Positions 35,358 to 44,612 of a stretch of DNA of 64,000 nucleotides are shown piece after piece. This DNA is from HGM04593 sp045647885 (GTDB lineage: Bacteria; Bacteroidota; Bacteroidia; Bacteroidales; Bacteroidaceae). The notes beneath the pieces were generated by a model. That model had not been told where the DNA came from and ran no database searches. It saw nothing but the letters and a program-made list of their open reading frames with translations. Both the position numbers and the translations under genes were made by a program. Position 1 is the first letter of the stretch, and each line of letters begins with the position of its first letter. The stretch spans positions 11,766 through 75,765 of the forward strand of contig JAZRMX010000018.1 in NCBI GenBank assembly GCA_045647885.1, read 5' to 3'.

Positions 35358-36701
35358 ATGATATCTGCCTTTTCGCAGTTGTTTGCTTTTGCGTTCCCCG
35401 AGGTTACTGTGACGGTGCCTTCGTTGAGCGCCTGGGGTGCATTGGTGTGTGCCGGAGTGTTATTGTTGTTTTCGGCTTTTGCGTCGGGTTCCGAAATGGC
35501 TTTCTTTTCTCTGTCGCGTGCCGAGCTTGAGGAGGCCGAAGAGAGTAAGTCTGTGTCGGCTCAACGTATAATTGCTCTGCTCAAGGAACCCGAGCGCCTG
35601 CTTGCCACCATTCTGATAATAAACGATTTTGTAAATGTGGGCATTGTTATGTTGCTCAACTATTTCTTTCTCTCCATTTTTTCTTTCGGGGAGAGTGCTA
35701 AATGGATTGAGTTTCTGGTGCTCACAGTTCTTCTCACATTTCTGCTGTTGCTTTTCTGTGAGGTGATGCCCAAAATCTATTCAAAGAACAATGTGCGCAA
35801 GTTTGCCTATTTTGCAGTAGATGGGCTTTATTTGCTTTTCCGTCTGTTGAGACCTTTTTCTTCACTTCTCGTACGTTCGACATATTTTACCGATCGTTTG
35901 TCTTCAAAGGCTTCATATTCCTTGTCGGTCGACGAGCTTGAGCAGGCGCTGGAGCTTACCGACAAGAAGGAGATTGGTGAGCAGAAGAATATGCTCGAGG
36001 GTATAATCCGTTTTGGCGACGAGACGGTGCGCAATATTATGACTCCGCGTATGGATATGGTTATGCTCAATATCCGTGCCTCTTACACCGAGGTACTGCG
36101 CTGTGCTGCCGATAATGCCTACTCGCGTATTCCTGTATATGCCGGTACGCAGGACGAGATACGTGGTATTCTTTATATAAAGGATTTGTTGCCTTATCTT
36201 AATCGTGGGGCTAATTTCCGTTGGCAGTCGCTCATTCGCCAGCCTTTCTTTGTTCCCGAAACAAAGAAGATTGATGATTTGTTGTGCGATTTCCAGACCG
36301 TGCGCGTTCATATGGCCATTGTGGTCGATGAGTTCGGCGGTGTTTCAGGCCTTATTACCCTCGAGGATATTATAGAGGAGATCGTGGGCGAGATTAACGA
36401 TGAATTCGATGAACCCGATTCTTCGTACGAGAAAATAGACGAGCGTACTTTCGTCTTTGAGGGCAAGACAATGCTTTCCGATTTCTTCAAGATAATGTCG
36501 ATTGATGGTGGTCTTTTCGAGGATGTTGCCGGTGAGGCCGATACTCTTGCAGGGCTTTTGCTCGAGGTTAAGGGGGAGTTCCCGCGTCTGCACGAGAAGA
36601 TCGTTTGTGCTGGAGTGGAGTTCGAGGTTATGATGAAGGATAAATATCGATTGGTCAAGATAAAGGCAACCCTTTTGCCTGGTGTCGAAGAAAATAAATA
36701 A
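35358..36701 (+). CDS. gldE: GldE: CNNM/CorC-type membrane protein with CBS domains
   Basis: 447 residues. N-terminal CNNM (DUF21) domain with four hydrophobic helices and ASGSEMAFFSLSRAELEE; a CBS pair at about residues 210-335 (NIMTPRMDMVMLN, VVDEFGGVSGLITLEDIIEEIVGEI); and a C-terminal CorC/HlyC domain. This is the family named GldE in gliding Bacteroidota, where gldE follows ssb, as here. In non-gliding gut species the role is probably ion or metal handling. The preceding in-frame TTG at 35355 is not needed. Confidence 0.88.
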   Translation: MISAFSQLFAFAFPEVTVTVPSLSAWGALVCAGVLLLFSAFASGSEMAFFSLSRAELEEAEESKSVSAQRIIALLKEPERLLATILIINDFVNVGIVMLLNYFFLSIFSFGESAKWIEFLVLTVLLTFLLLLFCEVMPKIYSKNNVRKFAYFAVDGLYLLFRLLRPFSSLLVRSTYFTDRLSSKASYSLSVDELEQALELTDKKEIGEQKNMLEGIIRFGDETVRNIMTPRMDMVMLNIRASYTEVLRCAADNAYSRIPVYAGTQDEIRGILYIKDLLPYLNRGANFRWQSLIRQPFFVPETKKIDDLLCDFQTVRVHMAIVVDEFGGVSGLITLEDIIEEIVGEINDEFDEPDSSYEKIDERTFVFEGKTMLSDFFKIMSIDGGLFEDVAGEADTLAGLLLEVKGEFPRLHEKIVCAGVEFEVMMKDKYRLVKIKATLLPGVEENK

Positions 36702-36710
36702 CCACCTGTT

Positions 36711-37364
36711 ATGCCGTTATGTGGTAGATATTTTTGCGGTGATATAGAGATTGCCGTATGGAAAATAGAAGAGACGATAGGGCAACTGTCGTCTCTTGTA
36801 GATTCTGCCACTTTGGCCGAAAGCGGGAAATTCACAGGGAATGCGCGCCGTTGCGAGTGGTTGGCGGTGCGGTGTCTGTTGAGGATGTTGCTCGGCGACG
36901 GTGTGAGGATTGTGTATGATGCCGCAGGAAAACCTTCGTTGGAGGGAAGCGATATGTTTGTCAGTATATCGCACTCGCGTGGTTATGCTGCAGTTGCCTT
37001 GTCGGGCAAATCTCCTTTTGGGCTCGATGTGGAGCTTGCATTCAGGGAAGTGGGCGTGGCTGCGCACCGTTTTATGCGCGAGGAGGAGCTTGATGGCATT
37101 GCTCCCTGTTTGCATAATGATGCCAAGCTTATAAGGTGGACTGCCTCGGAGGCTCTTTATAAACTGGTGGGTGACCTTGGCGGTAACTTCCGCGACAATA
37201 TTGTGGCGGAGAGAGTGTTGCCGGCAGGTAAAGGTCTCTTTACTTTAACGGTAGTGGGTGTTGCGCACGGGAATGGGGATTATTCGGTCTCTTATCTTTT
37301 TGACGGGCAGTTGTTGGTTACAGTATGTCGTGACGGGGAACTTGTTCATTTGTGTGCTGTTTGA
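36711..37364 (+). CDS. 4'-phosphopantetheinyl transferase superfamily protein
   Basis: 217 residues of the Sfp/HetI type. The CoA- and Mg-binding signature is LSGKSPFGLDVELAFR (motif GxDxE) and the later W-T-A-x-E-A-x-x-K block is WTASEALYKLVG. SISHSRGYAAVAL is the usual first motif. It transfers phosphopantetheine to a carrier-protein serine. It starts nine bases after gldE, matching the ssb-gldE-PPTase gene order I know from Bacteroides relatives. The carrier partner is not in the window. Confidence 0.88.
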   Translation: MPLCGRYFCGDIEIAVWKIEETIGQLSSLVDSATLAESGKFTGNARRCEWLAVRCLLRMLLGDGVRIVYDAAGKPSLEGSDMFVSISHSRGYAAVALSGKSPFGLDVELAFREVGVAAHRFMREEELDGIAPCLHNDAKLIRWTASEALYKLVGDLGGNFRDNIVAERVLPAGKGLFTLTVVGVAHGNGDYSVSYLFDGQLLVTVCRDGELVHLCAV

Positions 37365-37452
37365 GCAGTTTTTTTATCTTATTTTCAGCTTTTTTATAAG
37401 TGCGATCTGTATGCCCGTTTGTTGAATTGTTTGAAATAGAATTTTGTATATT

Positions 37453-37986
37453 ATGCTTAATGTAGTGGTACGCAGTTTGTGCGTAATAGTCATAGGAGTG
37501 TTGATGGTGGTGTTGCGCGAGTCTTTTATGCCGCTGATTATCCAACTGATTGGTGCGGTGTTTATGTTGTCGGGAGCGATATCGCTGTTCAATATCTATA
37601 TTTTGCGTAAAAAGGGAATGTCGACGGGGTTCGATACGGCAGTGCTTGGCTTTGTGGGTGTTGCCGGCGTGTTGCTTGGTGTATGGCTTCTGCTCTCACC
37701 TGCATTTTTCCTTTCGGTGCTGATGACTGTGCTTGGTATTATGTTGTTGGTTGCAGGTTTTTACCAAGTTGCCAATCTACTTATTGCACAAAAGAGTGTA
37801 AGGGTGCCTTTCTTTATGTATATAGTACCTTTGCTGCTGATTGTTGCCGGCGTGGTGGTTGTTGCCGACCCTTTTGAGGTGGCTGGTCTGCCGTTTCTTG
37901 TAGTGGGGGTGGGTGCCATTCTGTCGGGTGCTTCGGATTTGCTCTCTTCGGCTTATATTGCTGCACGGCGCCGTATGGTCAAATGA
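37453..37986 (+). CDS. HdeD/DUF308 family membrane protein
   Basis: 177 residues with about six hydrophobic segments in three similar hairpins (RSLCVIVIGVLMVVL, IIQLIGAVFMLSGAISL, GVAGVLLGVWLLLSP, VLGIMLLVAGFYQVA, LLLIVAGVVVVADP), the repeat pattern of the HdeD/DUF308 family. HdeD is linked to acid resistance in E. coli; the function here is unknown. The frame also has an in-frame TTG at 37444, but the ATG at 37453 is preferred. It stands alone between the PPTase and the LysE-family gene. Confidence 0.8.
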   Translation: MLNVVVRSLCVIVIGVLMVVLRESFMPLIIQLIGAVFMLSGAISLFNIYILRKKGMSTGFDTAVLGFVGVAGVLLGVWLLLSPAFFLSVLMTVLGIMLLVAGFYQVANLLIAQKSVRVPFFMYIVPLLLIVAGVVVVADPFEVAGLPFLVVGVGAILSGASDLLSSAYIAARRRMVK

Positions 37987-38167
37987 ATGGGTTGCAGACG
38001 TACTTGTTTGTAATAATAATTTGATTGCTGTTTGAAAAAAAGCACGTTTTTATGCGTGTTTTTTCACAAAAAAATGACATCTTTGCATAAATGATGTGTA
38101 ATGTGCGTTATTTGTGTGCTCTTGCAGTGGCAGGCCTGCTTGTCGCTGTTAAAAATATTTTTTATTT

Positions 38168-38860
38168 ATGAATGAACTTAATGACTTTTTCCAGCAGTTT
38201 GTATCGCAGATATCATTGTTAGAGGTTGTTGTGAAAGGTATACTTATCGGTGTGATAGCATCGGCTCCTATGGGTCCCGTGGGTGTGCTCTGTGTGCAGC
38301 GTACTTTGAATAAAGGCCGCGTGTATGGCTTGGTTACCGGTTTTGGAGCTGCTATAAGCGATATTATATATGCTCTTATGACAGGGTATGGTCTTTCGTT
38401 TATCTACGACTTCATACATAACCGTACCGCTCTCTTCTGGCTGCAGCTGATTGGTGCTGTGCTGATGTTCGTTTTTGGTGTGCATACATTCCGTACCAAC
38501 CCCACGCAGAATGCCCATAAGGTGAGCCGTAACAAGAGCAGCCTTGTACAGAACGGCGTTACAGGCTTTTTCCTTGCCTTCTCGAATCCTCTGCTGGTGC
38601 TTCTGTTCCTTGCGCTGTTCACTCCACTGAATTTTATGTTGCCCGAGCAACCCTTGTATAATCAGTTTATAGGTTATGCTGCCATATTCGGTGGCGCAAT
38701 GTTGTGGTGGGTGTTCATCACTTATGTGGTGAGCAAGTTGCGTGAACGTTTCGATGTGCGCGGCGTGTGGATTATAAACAAGATAATCGGTACCATTGTG
38801 ATGATTGGAGCATTCATTGGTGCGATACTCATTATAACCGGTATATATTCTTTTCACTAA
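38168..38860 (+). CDS. LysE family transporter
   Basis: 230 residues with six hydrophobic helices. The conserved N-terminal motif IASAPMGPVGVLCVQRTLNKG and GFGAAISDIIYALMTGYG identify the LysE/RhtB amino-acid exporter superfamily, and GFFLAFSNPLLVLLFLALF is its third-helix signature. It probably exports amino acids or related small molecules; substrate unknown. The 181-base gap before it contains a weak A/T hairpin (38036-38068) and a degenerate CATCTTTG box at 38078-38085. Confidence 0.85.
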   Translation: MNELNDFFQQFVSQISLLEVVVKGILIGVIASAPMGPVGVLCVQRTLNKGRVYGLVTGFGAAISDIIYALMTGYGLSFIYDFIHNRTALFWLQLIGAVLMFVFGVHTFRTNPTQNAHKVSRNKSSLVQNGVTGFFLAFSNPLLVLLFLALFTPLNFMLPEQPLYNQFIGYAAIFGGAMLWWVFITYVVSKLRERFDVRGVWIINKIIGTIVMIGAFIGAILIITGIYSFH

Positions 38861-38873
38861 TATTTTGTAAGCT

Positions 38874-39428
38874 TTGTTTGTTTCTAAAGAATTACGTAAG
38901 AAAAATATAGCAGAATATCTGCTGTATATGTGGCAGGTCGAAGATCTGCTTCGTGCATATAATATGTCGTCCGATAAGATAAAGGCGGCTTTGGTGGCAC
39001 CGTACAACCTGCCCGAGGAGGGGGAGAAGGAGATGCTCGAATGGTACGAGAACCTTGCTGAAATGATGCGCCTTGAGGGTGTGAAGGAGAGTGGTCACCT
39101 GCAGATAAACAAGAATGTGATAATTAACCTTACCGACCTGCACGCACGTTTGTTGAAATCGCCAAAGGTGCCCTTCTATTCGGCAGCCTACTATAAGGCG
39201 TTGCCTTTTATTGTAGAGTTCAGGGCAAAGAGCGACGGCAAGGAAAAGGGGGAAATAGAGAACTGTTTCGATGCGCTTTATATGCTATGGCTTATGAGGT
39301 TGCAGAAACGCGAAATTAACAAGGAGACAGCCGATGCTACCGGTGAGATAAGCAAGTTTATCTCAATGCTCTCTCTCTATTACAAAGAAGAGGAGGAGGG
39401 AAAGCTGGATCTTGAGAGTGATGAATGA
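38874..39428 (+). CDS. DUF4924 family protein, TTG start
   Basis: 184 residues, no signal peptide, mostly helical and acidic at the C-terminus. The N-terminus MFVSKELRKKNIAEYLLYMW and QVEDLLRAY match DUF4924, a Bacteroidota family of unknown function usually near prfC. The reading frame has an upstream stop six bases before the TTG at 38874 and no ATG until residue 19, within the conserved block, so TTG is the likely start. It lies 13 bases after the LysE gene and 62 before prfC. Confidence 0.82.
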   Translation: MFVSKELRKKNIAEYLLYMWQVEDLLRAYNMSSDKIKAALVAPYNLPEEGEKEMLEWYENLAEMMRLEGVKESGHLQINKNVIINLTDLHARLLKSPKVPFYSAAYYKALPFIVEFRAKSDGKEKGEIENCFDALYMLWLMRLQKREINKETADATGEISKFISMLSLYYKEEEEGKLDLESDE

Positions 39429-39490
39429 TTGCCGTGGAATTGATAGAAAATGCCCACAGGATATTTTAAAACGATAAATATTTGTTCAAG

Positions 39491-41065
39491 ATGAACGTAA
39501 ACGAGGAGATTGGAAGAAGAAGGACTTTTGCGATTATTTCGCACCCCGACGCGGGAAAAACAACATTGACCGAGAAACTGTTGTTGTTCGGTGGTCAGAT
39601 TCAGGTTGCCGGTGCGGTAAAATCGAATAAAATAAAGAAGACTGCTACATCGGACTGGATGGAGATTGAGAAACAGCGCGGTATTTCGGTAACAACATCG
39701 GTGATGGAGTTCGACTATGAAGGATATAAGATAAACATTCTCGATACCCCCGGTCACCAGGATTTTGCCGAGGATACCTTCCGCACACTCACCGCAGTCG
39801 ATAGCGTAATTATTGTGGTTGATAGTGCAAAGGGTGTGGAGACACAGACACGCAAGCTTATGAATGTGTGCCGCATGCGTTCAACCCCCGTAATTGTATA
39901 TGTAAACAAGATGGACCGTGAAGGTCGCGACCCCTTTGAATTGCTCGACGAGCTTGAGCAGGAGTTGCAGATAGCAGTCCGTCCTTTGAGCTGGCCCATT
40001 GACCAGGGTGCGCGCTTTAAAGGTGTCTATAATATCTACGAGCAGAAGCTCGACCTCTTTACCCCTAACAAGCAGAGGGTAACCGAGAAGGTGGAAATTG
40101 ACATAAACAGTGATGAACTTGACCGCAATATCGGTGACGACCTTGCTGCAAAACTTCGCTCCGACCTTGAACTTGTTGATGGTGTTTACCCTGAATTCAA
40201 TGTACAGGATTACCTCGACGCAAAGGTTGCTCCTGTATTTTTCGGTTCGGCACTCAACAATTTCGGTGTTGAGGAGTTGCTCAACTGTTTTGTGAAGATT
40301 GCACCCAGCCCCCGTCCCGTGCAGGCTGTGGAGCGTGTGGTGAACCCCGAGGATTCCAAATTTACAGGCTTTATCTTTAAAATTACAGCGAACATAGACC
40401 CCAACCACCGTTCCTGTGTTGCATTCTGCAAGATATGTTCGGGTAAGTTTGTGCGTAATACCCCTTACCGCCACATTCGTTTGGGTAAGGACTTGCGTTT
40501 CTCATCGCCCACACAGTTTATGGCGCAACGCAAGAGTACCATTGAGGAGGCTTATCCCGGTGATATCATCGGCTTGCCCGACACTGGTAACTTCAAGATT
40601 GGTGACACGCTTACAGAGGGTGAGAACCTGCACTTCAAAGGCTTGCCCAGTTTCTCGCCCGAGATGTTCAAATACATTGAGAATGCCGACCCGATGAAGA
40701 CCAAACAGCTTGCAAAGGGTATAGACCAGCTTATGGGCGAGGGTGTTGCGCAGCTTTTTGTGAACCAGCATAATGGTCGCAAGCTCATAGGCACCGTGGG
40801 ACAGTTGCAGTTCGAGGTTATACAGTACCGTCTCGAAAACGAGTATAACGCAAAATGTCGTTGGGAGCCGGTGAACCTCTACAAGGCTTGCTGGATTGAG
40901 AGCGACGATGCTGCCGAGCTCGAGAACTTTAAAAAGCGTAAATACCAATATATGGCAAAGGATATTGAGGGACGTGATGTGTTCCTTGCCGACAGCAATT
41001 ATGTGTTGCAGATGGCGCAGAACGACTTCAAAGGCATCCGTTTCCACTTTACAAGTGAATTCTAA
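39491..41065 (+). CDS. prfC: Peptide chain release factor 3
   Basis: 524 residues. The GTPase P-loop is SHPDAGKTTLTEK (residues about 17-29), G2 around QRGISVTTSVM, G3 DTPGHQDFAED, G4 NKMDREG. RF3 removes RF1/RF2 from the ribosome after peptide release. C-terminal domains FTGFIFKIT and VGQLQFEVIQYRL match the family. A TTG three codons upstream opens the frame, but the ATG giving MNVNEEIGRRRTFAIISH is the family start. Confidence 0.95.
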   Translation: MNVNEEIGRRRTFAIISHPDAGKTTLTEKLLLFGGQIQVAGAVKSNKIKKTATSDWMEIEKQRGISVTTSVMEFDYEGYKINILDTPGHQDFAEDTFRTLTAVDSVIIVVDSAKGVETQTRKLMNVCRMRSTPVIVYVNKMDREGRDPFELLDELEQELQIAVRPLSWPIDQGARFKGVYNIYEQKLDLFTPNKQRVTEKVEIDINSDELDRNIGDDLAAKLRSDLELVDGVYPEFNVQDYLDAKVAPVFFGSALNNFGVEELLNCFVKIAPSPRPVQAVERVVNPEDSKFTGFIFKITANIDPNHRSCVAFCKICSGKFVRNTPYRHIRLGKDLRFSSPTQFMAQRKSTIEEAYPGDIIGLPDTGNFKIGDTLTEGENLHFKGLPSFSPEMFKYIENADPMKTKQLAKGIDQLMGEGVAQLFVNQHNGRKLIGTVGQLQFEVIQYRLENEYNAKCRWEPVNLYKACWIESDDAAELENFKKRKYQYMAKDIEGRDVFLADSNYVLQMAQNDFKGIRFHFTSEF

Positions 41066-41070
41066 GAACT

Positions 41071-41643
41071 ATGGGAACTATTGCCGATGAGGCCAAGAAG
41101 GCCGTTGAAGTTATGCGCAAGGGTGGTGTGATACTTTATCCCACCGATACGGTGTGGGGTATAGGCTGTGATGCATCCAACCCCGAAGCCGTAAAACGCG
41201 TTTATGAGATAAAGCGTCGTGCCGACAGTAAGGCGATGCTTATACTAGTGGATAGCGCCGACCGTCTTGCGCGCTATGTCTCCAATGTGAACCCGGTAGC
41301 GTGGGATCTTATAGAGCTTACAACAAAGCCCCTAACAATAATATATGACGGTGCGCGTAATCTTGCACCCAACCTTATAGCCGAGGATGGTAGCGTGGGT
41401 ATACGTGTTACATCGGAGCTTTTCTCCAAGGAACTTTGCTACCGTTTCCAGAAGGCGGTGGTTTCAACCTCGGCGAATATAAGCGGTGAGCCCACTCCTG
41501 CCAACTACAGCGAGATAAGCCCTGAAATAATTGAGGCGGTAGATTATGTGGTCAATTACAAACAGCTCGACAAGGGCCGTCCTAAATCGTCGAGCATAAT
41601 AAAACTGACAGCCGACGGTACTGTCTCCATAATAAGGGAATGA
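41071..41643 (+). CDS. tsaC: L-threonylcarbamoyladenylate synthase (YrdC/Sua5 family)
   Basis: 190 residues, only the YrdC domain without the C-terminal Sua5 domain. The active-site pattern YPTDTVWGIGCDASNPEAVKRVYEIKRR and SKAMLILV, then VGIRV and VSTSANISGEP are all conserved. The enzyme makes threonylcarbamoyl-AMP from Thr, bicarbonate and ATP, the first step of t6A37 tRNA modification. It begins five bases after prfC and overlaps the ClC gene by four (ATGA), so the three are likely an operon. Confidence 0.92.
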   Translation: MGTIADEAKKAVEVMRKGGVILYPTDTVWGIGCDASNPEAVKRVYEIKRRADSKAMLILVDSADRLARYVSNVNPVAWDLIELTTKPLTIIYDGARNLAPNLIAEDGSVGIRVTSELFSKELCYRFQKAVVSTSANISGEPTPANYSEISPEIIEAVDYVVNYKQLDKGRPKSSSIIKLTADGTVSIIRE

Positions 41644-43430
41644 GTACACAGGAAAAGAAAGATAAAAGCCTGCTCGACAGGTTTATAGAGTGGCGCGAGA
41701 AGCATATACCGCAGCCCAAGTTCATCCTCATCCTGAGTTTTATGGTGGGTGTTCTCTCTGCTTTGGCGGCATACGTTCTGAAGCATCTCATACACCTTAT
41801 CCAGCATCTGCTCACCGGTGGGTTTGAAAAGGATTCGTTTAACTGGCTATATCTCGTCTACCCTGTAATAGGTATCCTTATCACAGGTCTGCTTATACGC
41901 AAGGTGGTTCGCGACGATATAAGCCACGGTGTAACCAAGGTGCTTTACGCAATATCGTGCCGTCAGGGCAAGATACGCAGGCACAACACCTGGTCGTCGT
42001 TGCTTGCCAGTGCCATAACCATCGGATTCGGTGGTTCGGTGGGAGCGGAGTCGCCTATCGTTATGACAGGCTCGGCTATAGGCTCTAACCTGGGCTCTTT
42101 CTTCAAAATGGAGAAAAAGGTGATGATGTTGCTCATTGGCTGTGGCGCTGCGGGCGCTGTATCAGGCATCTTCAAGGCTCCTATTGCAGGTTTGGTATTT
42201 ACCCTTGAGGTGCTTATGCTCGACCTAACAATGTCGTCACTTCTTCCTCTGCTGATATCCAGCGTTACGGCGGCAACTCTCTCGTACTTGATGAGCGGTA
42301 CCGATGCAATGTTCGAGTTTCATCTCGAGGACCATTTCAACCTCGCGCGTGTACCTTATGTAATATTGCTTGGTATTGTGTGTGGCCTTGTTTCGCTCTA
42401 TTTTACAAAGGTTACAACCAATGTGGAGCGCTTTTTCAAAAGGTTTACCAATCCTTATGTGAGGCTGGCCATTGGTGGTAGCGTGCTCAGTGTGCTCATA
42501 TTCCTATTCCCACCTCTCTATGGCGAGGGTTACGATATGATACACCATCTTATAAATGGTTCTTCGGCCGATGTGATTTTGAACAATTCAATGTTCTACG
42601 GTCACGCTGGACTGTTGTTTGTTTATATTTTCCTTATAATATTGTTCAAGGCATTTGCAACCACTGTTACCAACTGCGGTGGTGGTTGTGGTGGTATTTT
42701 TGCTCCCAGTCTTTTCCTGGGTTGTGCATCGGGCTATCTTTTTGCCGGCTTGTGCAATATGATGGATTGGGGTGTTCCCGTATCGGACAGGAATTTTGCC
42801 CTCTTTGGTATGGCTGCGCTCATGTCGGGTGTCTTCCACGCACCATTGACCGGTGTATTCCTTATCGCAGAGCTTACAGGTGGCTATGCCCTCTTCCTGC
42901 CGCTTATGATAGTGTCGGTGTGTTCATATCTCACCGTCAAGATATTTGACAAGAATAATATCTATGCTGTGCGTCTTGCACAGCGCGGCGAGCTTATCAC
43001 TCACCATAAGGATCAGGCTGTGCTTACAATCCTGAAGGTGGAGGATGTTATTGAGAAGAATTTTATGCGTCTTAAACCCGATATGGACTTGGGAGAGCTT
43101 ACAGCTGTTGTGGCGAAGACCAAACGTAATATATTCCCAGTGGTCAATGCCAACGACCATCTGGTGGGAGTGCTACTCCTCGACGATGTGCGTCATATTA
43201 TGTTCCGTCAGGAGCTGTACCACCGTTACAAGGTGGCTACACTTATGCGTGAGGTGCCTGTGCGCTTGAGCATTGAAGAACCTATGGAAGCGGTAATGCG
43301 TAAGTTCGAGGAGACTAATGCGTGGAACCTGCCTGTGGAGGGTGTTAGTGGTGAATATATTGGTTTTATCTCAAAATCGGCAATATTCACGGCTTATAGA
43401 AAAACTTTGTTGGAATTTACATCGGATTGA
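41640..43430 (+). CDS. ClC-family chloride channel or antiporter with C-terminal CBS pair
   Basis: 596 residues. Selectivity-filter motifs are visible: GGSVGAESPIVMTGSAIGS (GSxGxEx2P type) and GGGCGGIFAPSLFLGC (GxFxP), with about ten membrane segments over the first 430 residues. Residues about 450-590 form two CBS domains (EDVIEKNFMRLKPDMDLGEL, VATLMREVPVRLSIEEP). The gating glutamate in GAESP is the anchor of the motif; whether it is a channel or a Cl-/H+ exchanger is not decided here. Confidence 0.92.
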   Translation: MSTQEKKDKSLLDRFIEWREKHIPQPKFILILSFMVGVLSALAAYVLKHLIHLIQHLLTGGFEKDSFNWLYLVYPVIGILITGLLIRKVVRDDISHGVTKVLYAISCRQGKIRRHNTWSSLLASAITIGFGGSVGAESPIVMTGSAIGSNLGSFFKMEKKVMMLLIGCGAAGAVSGIFKAPIAGLVFTLEVLMLDLTMSSLLPLLISSVTAATLSYLMSGTDAMFEFHLEDHFNLARVPYVILLGIVCGLVSLYFTKVTTNVERFFKRFTNPYVRLAIGGSVLSVLIFLFPPLYGEGYDMIHHLINGSSADVILNNSMFYGHAGLLFVYIFLIILFKAFATTVTNCGGGCGGIFAPSLFLGCASGYLFAGLCNMMDWGVPVSDRNFALFGMAALMSGVFHAPLTGVFLIAELTGGYALFLPLMIVSVCSYLTVKIFDKNNIYAVRLAQRGELITHHKDQAVLTILKVEDVIEKNFMRLKPDMDLGELTAVVAKTKRNIFPVVNANDHLVGVLLLDDVRHIMFRQELYHRYKVATLMREVPVRLSIEEPMEAVMRKFEETNAWNLPVEGVSGEYIGFISKSAIFTAYRKTLLEFTSD

Positions 43431-43432
43431 TA

Positions 43433-44425
43433 ATGAACGAAAATTTGCGTATAATATATTTGGGTACTCCCGATTTTGCAGTGGAGCCTTTGAAGCGCTT
43501 GCTTGAGAAGCAGAAGGCAACACCCGATTGTGGTTATGAGGTTGTGGGCGTGGTTACAATGCCCGATAAGATGATTAACAAACGTGGTAACCAGTTGCTG
43601 ATGAGCCCGGTGAAGCAGTTTGCCGTGCAGGAGGGATTGCCCGTGTTGCAGCCCGAATCGTTGAAGAGTGAGGAGTTCTTGTCGGCTCTTGCGGCTTTGC
43701 GTGCCGACTTGCAGATTGTAGTGGCTTTCCGTATGCTCCCCGAGAGTGTGTGGAATATGCCTCGCCTTGGTACTTTCAATCTCCATGCATCGCTTCTGCC
43801 CCAGTATCGTGGCGCAGCGCCCATAAATTGGGCTATAATAAATGGCGATAAAGAGAGTGGTGTTACCACTTTCTTCCTGAAACACGAGATTGATACAGGT
43901 GATGTGATTTTCCGCGACAGGGTTGCCATTGAGGAGTGCGACAACGCCGGCACGCTCCACGATAAACTTATGTATCAGGGTGGCGATACAGTGCTCCGCA
44001 CTGTTGAGGCTATAGTTAAGGGTGAGGTTTCTCCTCTCCCACAGGACGAAATGTTTGCTTGTGAGAGCGAGTTGCGTCCAGCTCCCAAGATTTTCCGCGA
44101 TACTTGTCGCATTGACTGGAATAAGGATTGCGCTGCTGTGTATGATTTTGTACGTGGTATGTCGCCTTATCCTGCGGCGTGGTGCGAAATGAAGGATGCT
44201 TCCGGCAATGTGGTTGCCATTAAGGTGTATGAGGTAGCAAAAGAGCCGGCAGCGCACGACAAAGAACCCGGCACGCTGCTTACCGATGGCAAGAGCTTTG
44301 CAAAGGTGGCGGTTGCGGGTGGTTATATAAATCTGCTTTCGTTGCAGATTCCCGGCAAGAAGCGAATGCCGGTTGCCGACCTTATGCGTGGCTTCTCTCT
44401 GCAAGGGTATACAATAGTAAAATAG
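43433..44425 (+). CDS. fmt: Methionyl-tRNA formyltransferase
   Basis: 330 residues. The N-terminal catalytic domain has RIIYLGTPDFAVEPLKRLL, the formyltetrahydrofolate-site motif NLHASLLPQYRGAAPINWAI and the catalytic HEIDTGDVI. The C-terminal tRNA-binding domain begins near RDTCRIDWNKDC. The enzyme formylates initiator Met-tRNA. The ATG at 43433 is used; an in-frame TTG at 43427 overlaps the ClC stop. Followed by a clear terminator. Confidence 0.95.
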   Translation: MNENLRIIYLGTPDFAVEPLKRLLEKQKATPDCGYEVVGVVTMPDKMINKRGNQLLMSPVKQFAVQEGLPVLQPESLKSEEFLSALAALRADLQIVVAFRMLPESVWNMPRLGTFNLHASLLPQYRGAAPINWAIINGDKESGVTTFFLKHEIDTGDVIFRDRVAIEECDNAGTLHDKLMYQGGDTVLRTVEAIVKGEVSPLPQDEMFACESELRPAPKIFRDTCRIDWNKDCAAVYDFVRGMSPYPAAWCEMKDASGNVVAIKVYEVAKEPAAHDKEPGTLLTDGKSFAKVAVAGGYINLLSLQIPGKKRMPVADLMRGFSLQGYTIVK

Positions 44426-44434
44426 AGATAAAAG

Positions 44435-44469
44435 TATCGGGAGGTTGTAACGTAAACAATCTCCCGATA
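44435..44469 (+). terminator. Intrinsic terminator after fmt
   Basis: TATCGGGAGGTTGT (44435-44448) pairs with ACAATCTCCCGATA (44456-44469) with one G-U pair, 9 bases past the fmt stop. A short T-rich tail (TTGTTA) follows, so termination may be partial. Confidence 0.7.
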
Positions 44470-44500
44470 TTGTTAAAAAGAGCACTTTTTTTATTCGTTA

Positions 44501-44532
44501 TTTGGATTTAACATATTTATTTCATTACTTTG
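44501..44532 (+). promoter_or_regulatory. Putative promoter of the ECF sigma gene
   Basis: TTTG at 44501-44504, exactly 20 bases of spacer, then TTACTTTG at 44525-44532, one base off the TAnnTTTG consensus. The leader to the ATG at 44613 is about 75 bases and has no evident structure. Confidence 0.6.
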
Positions 44533-44612
44533 CACCGTTAATTCATTTTAAATAACCTAAAACAGAGCTGCCTATAGAAAAATTCTACTTCAAAATAATA
44601 TAGTTGAATAGA

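Noticed and set aside
38036..38068. Hairpin before the LysE gene as a riboswitch
   Set aside because: It is a simple A/T stem with a bulge and no conserved aptamer features; more like a weak terminator of the HdeD gene.
43394..44485. A 363-codon open frame antisense to fmt
   Set aside because: It mirrors the fmt codons, its translation is low in acidic residues and has no known motif; fmt on the other strand is certain.
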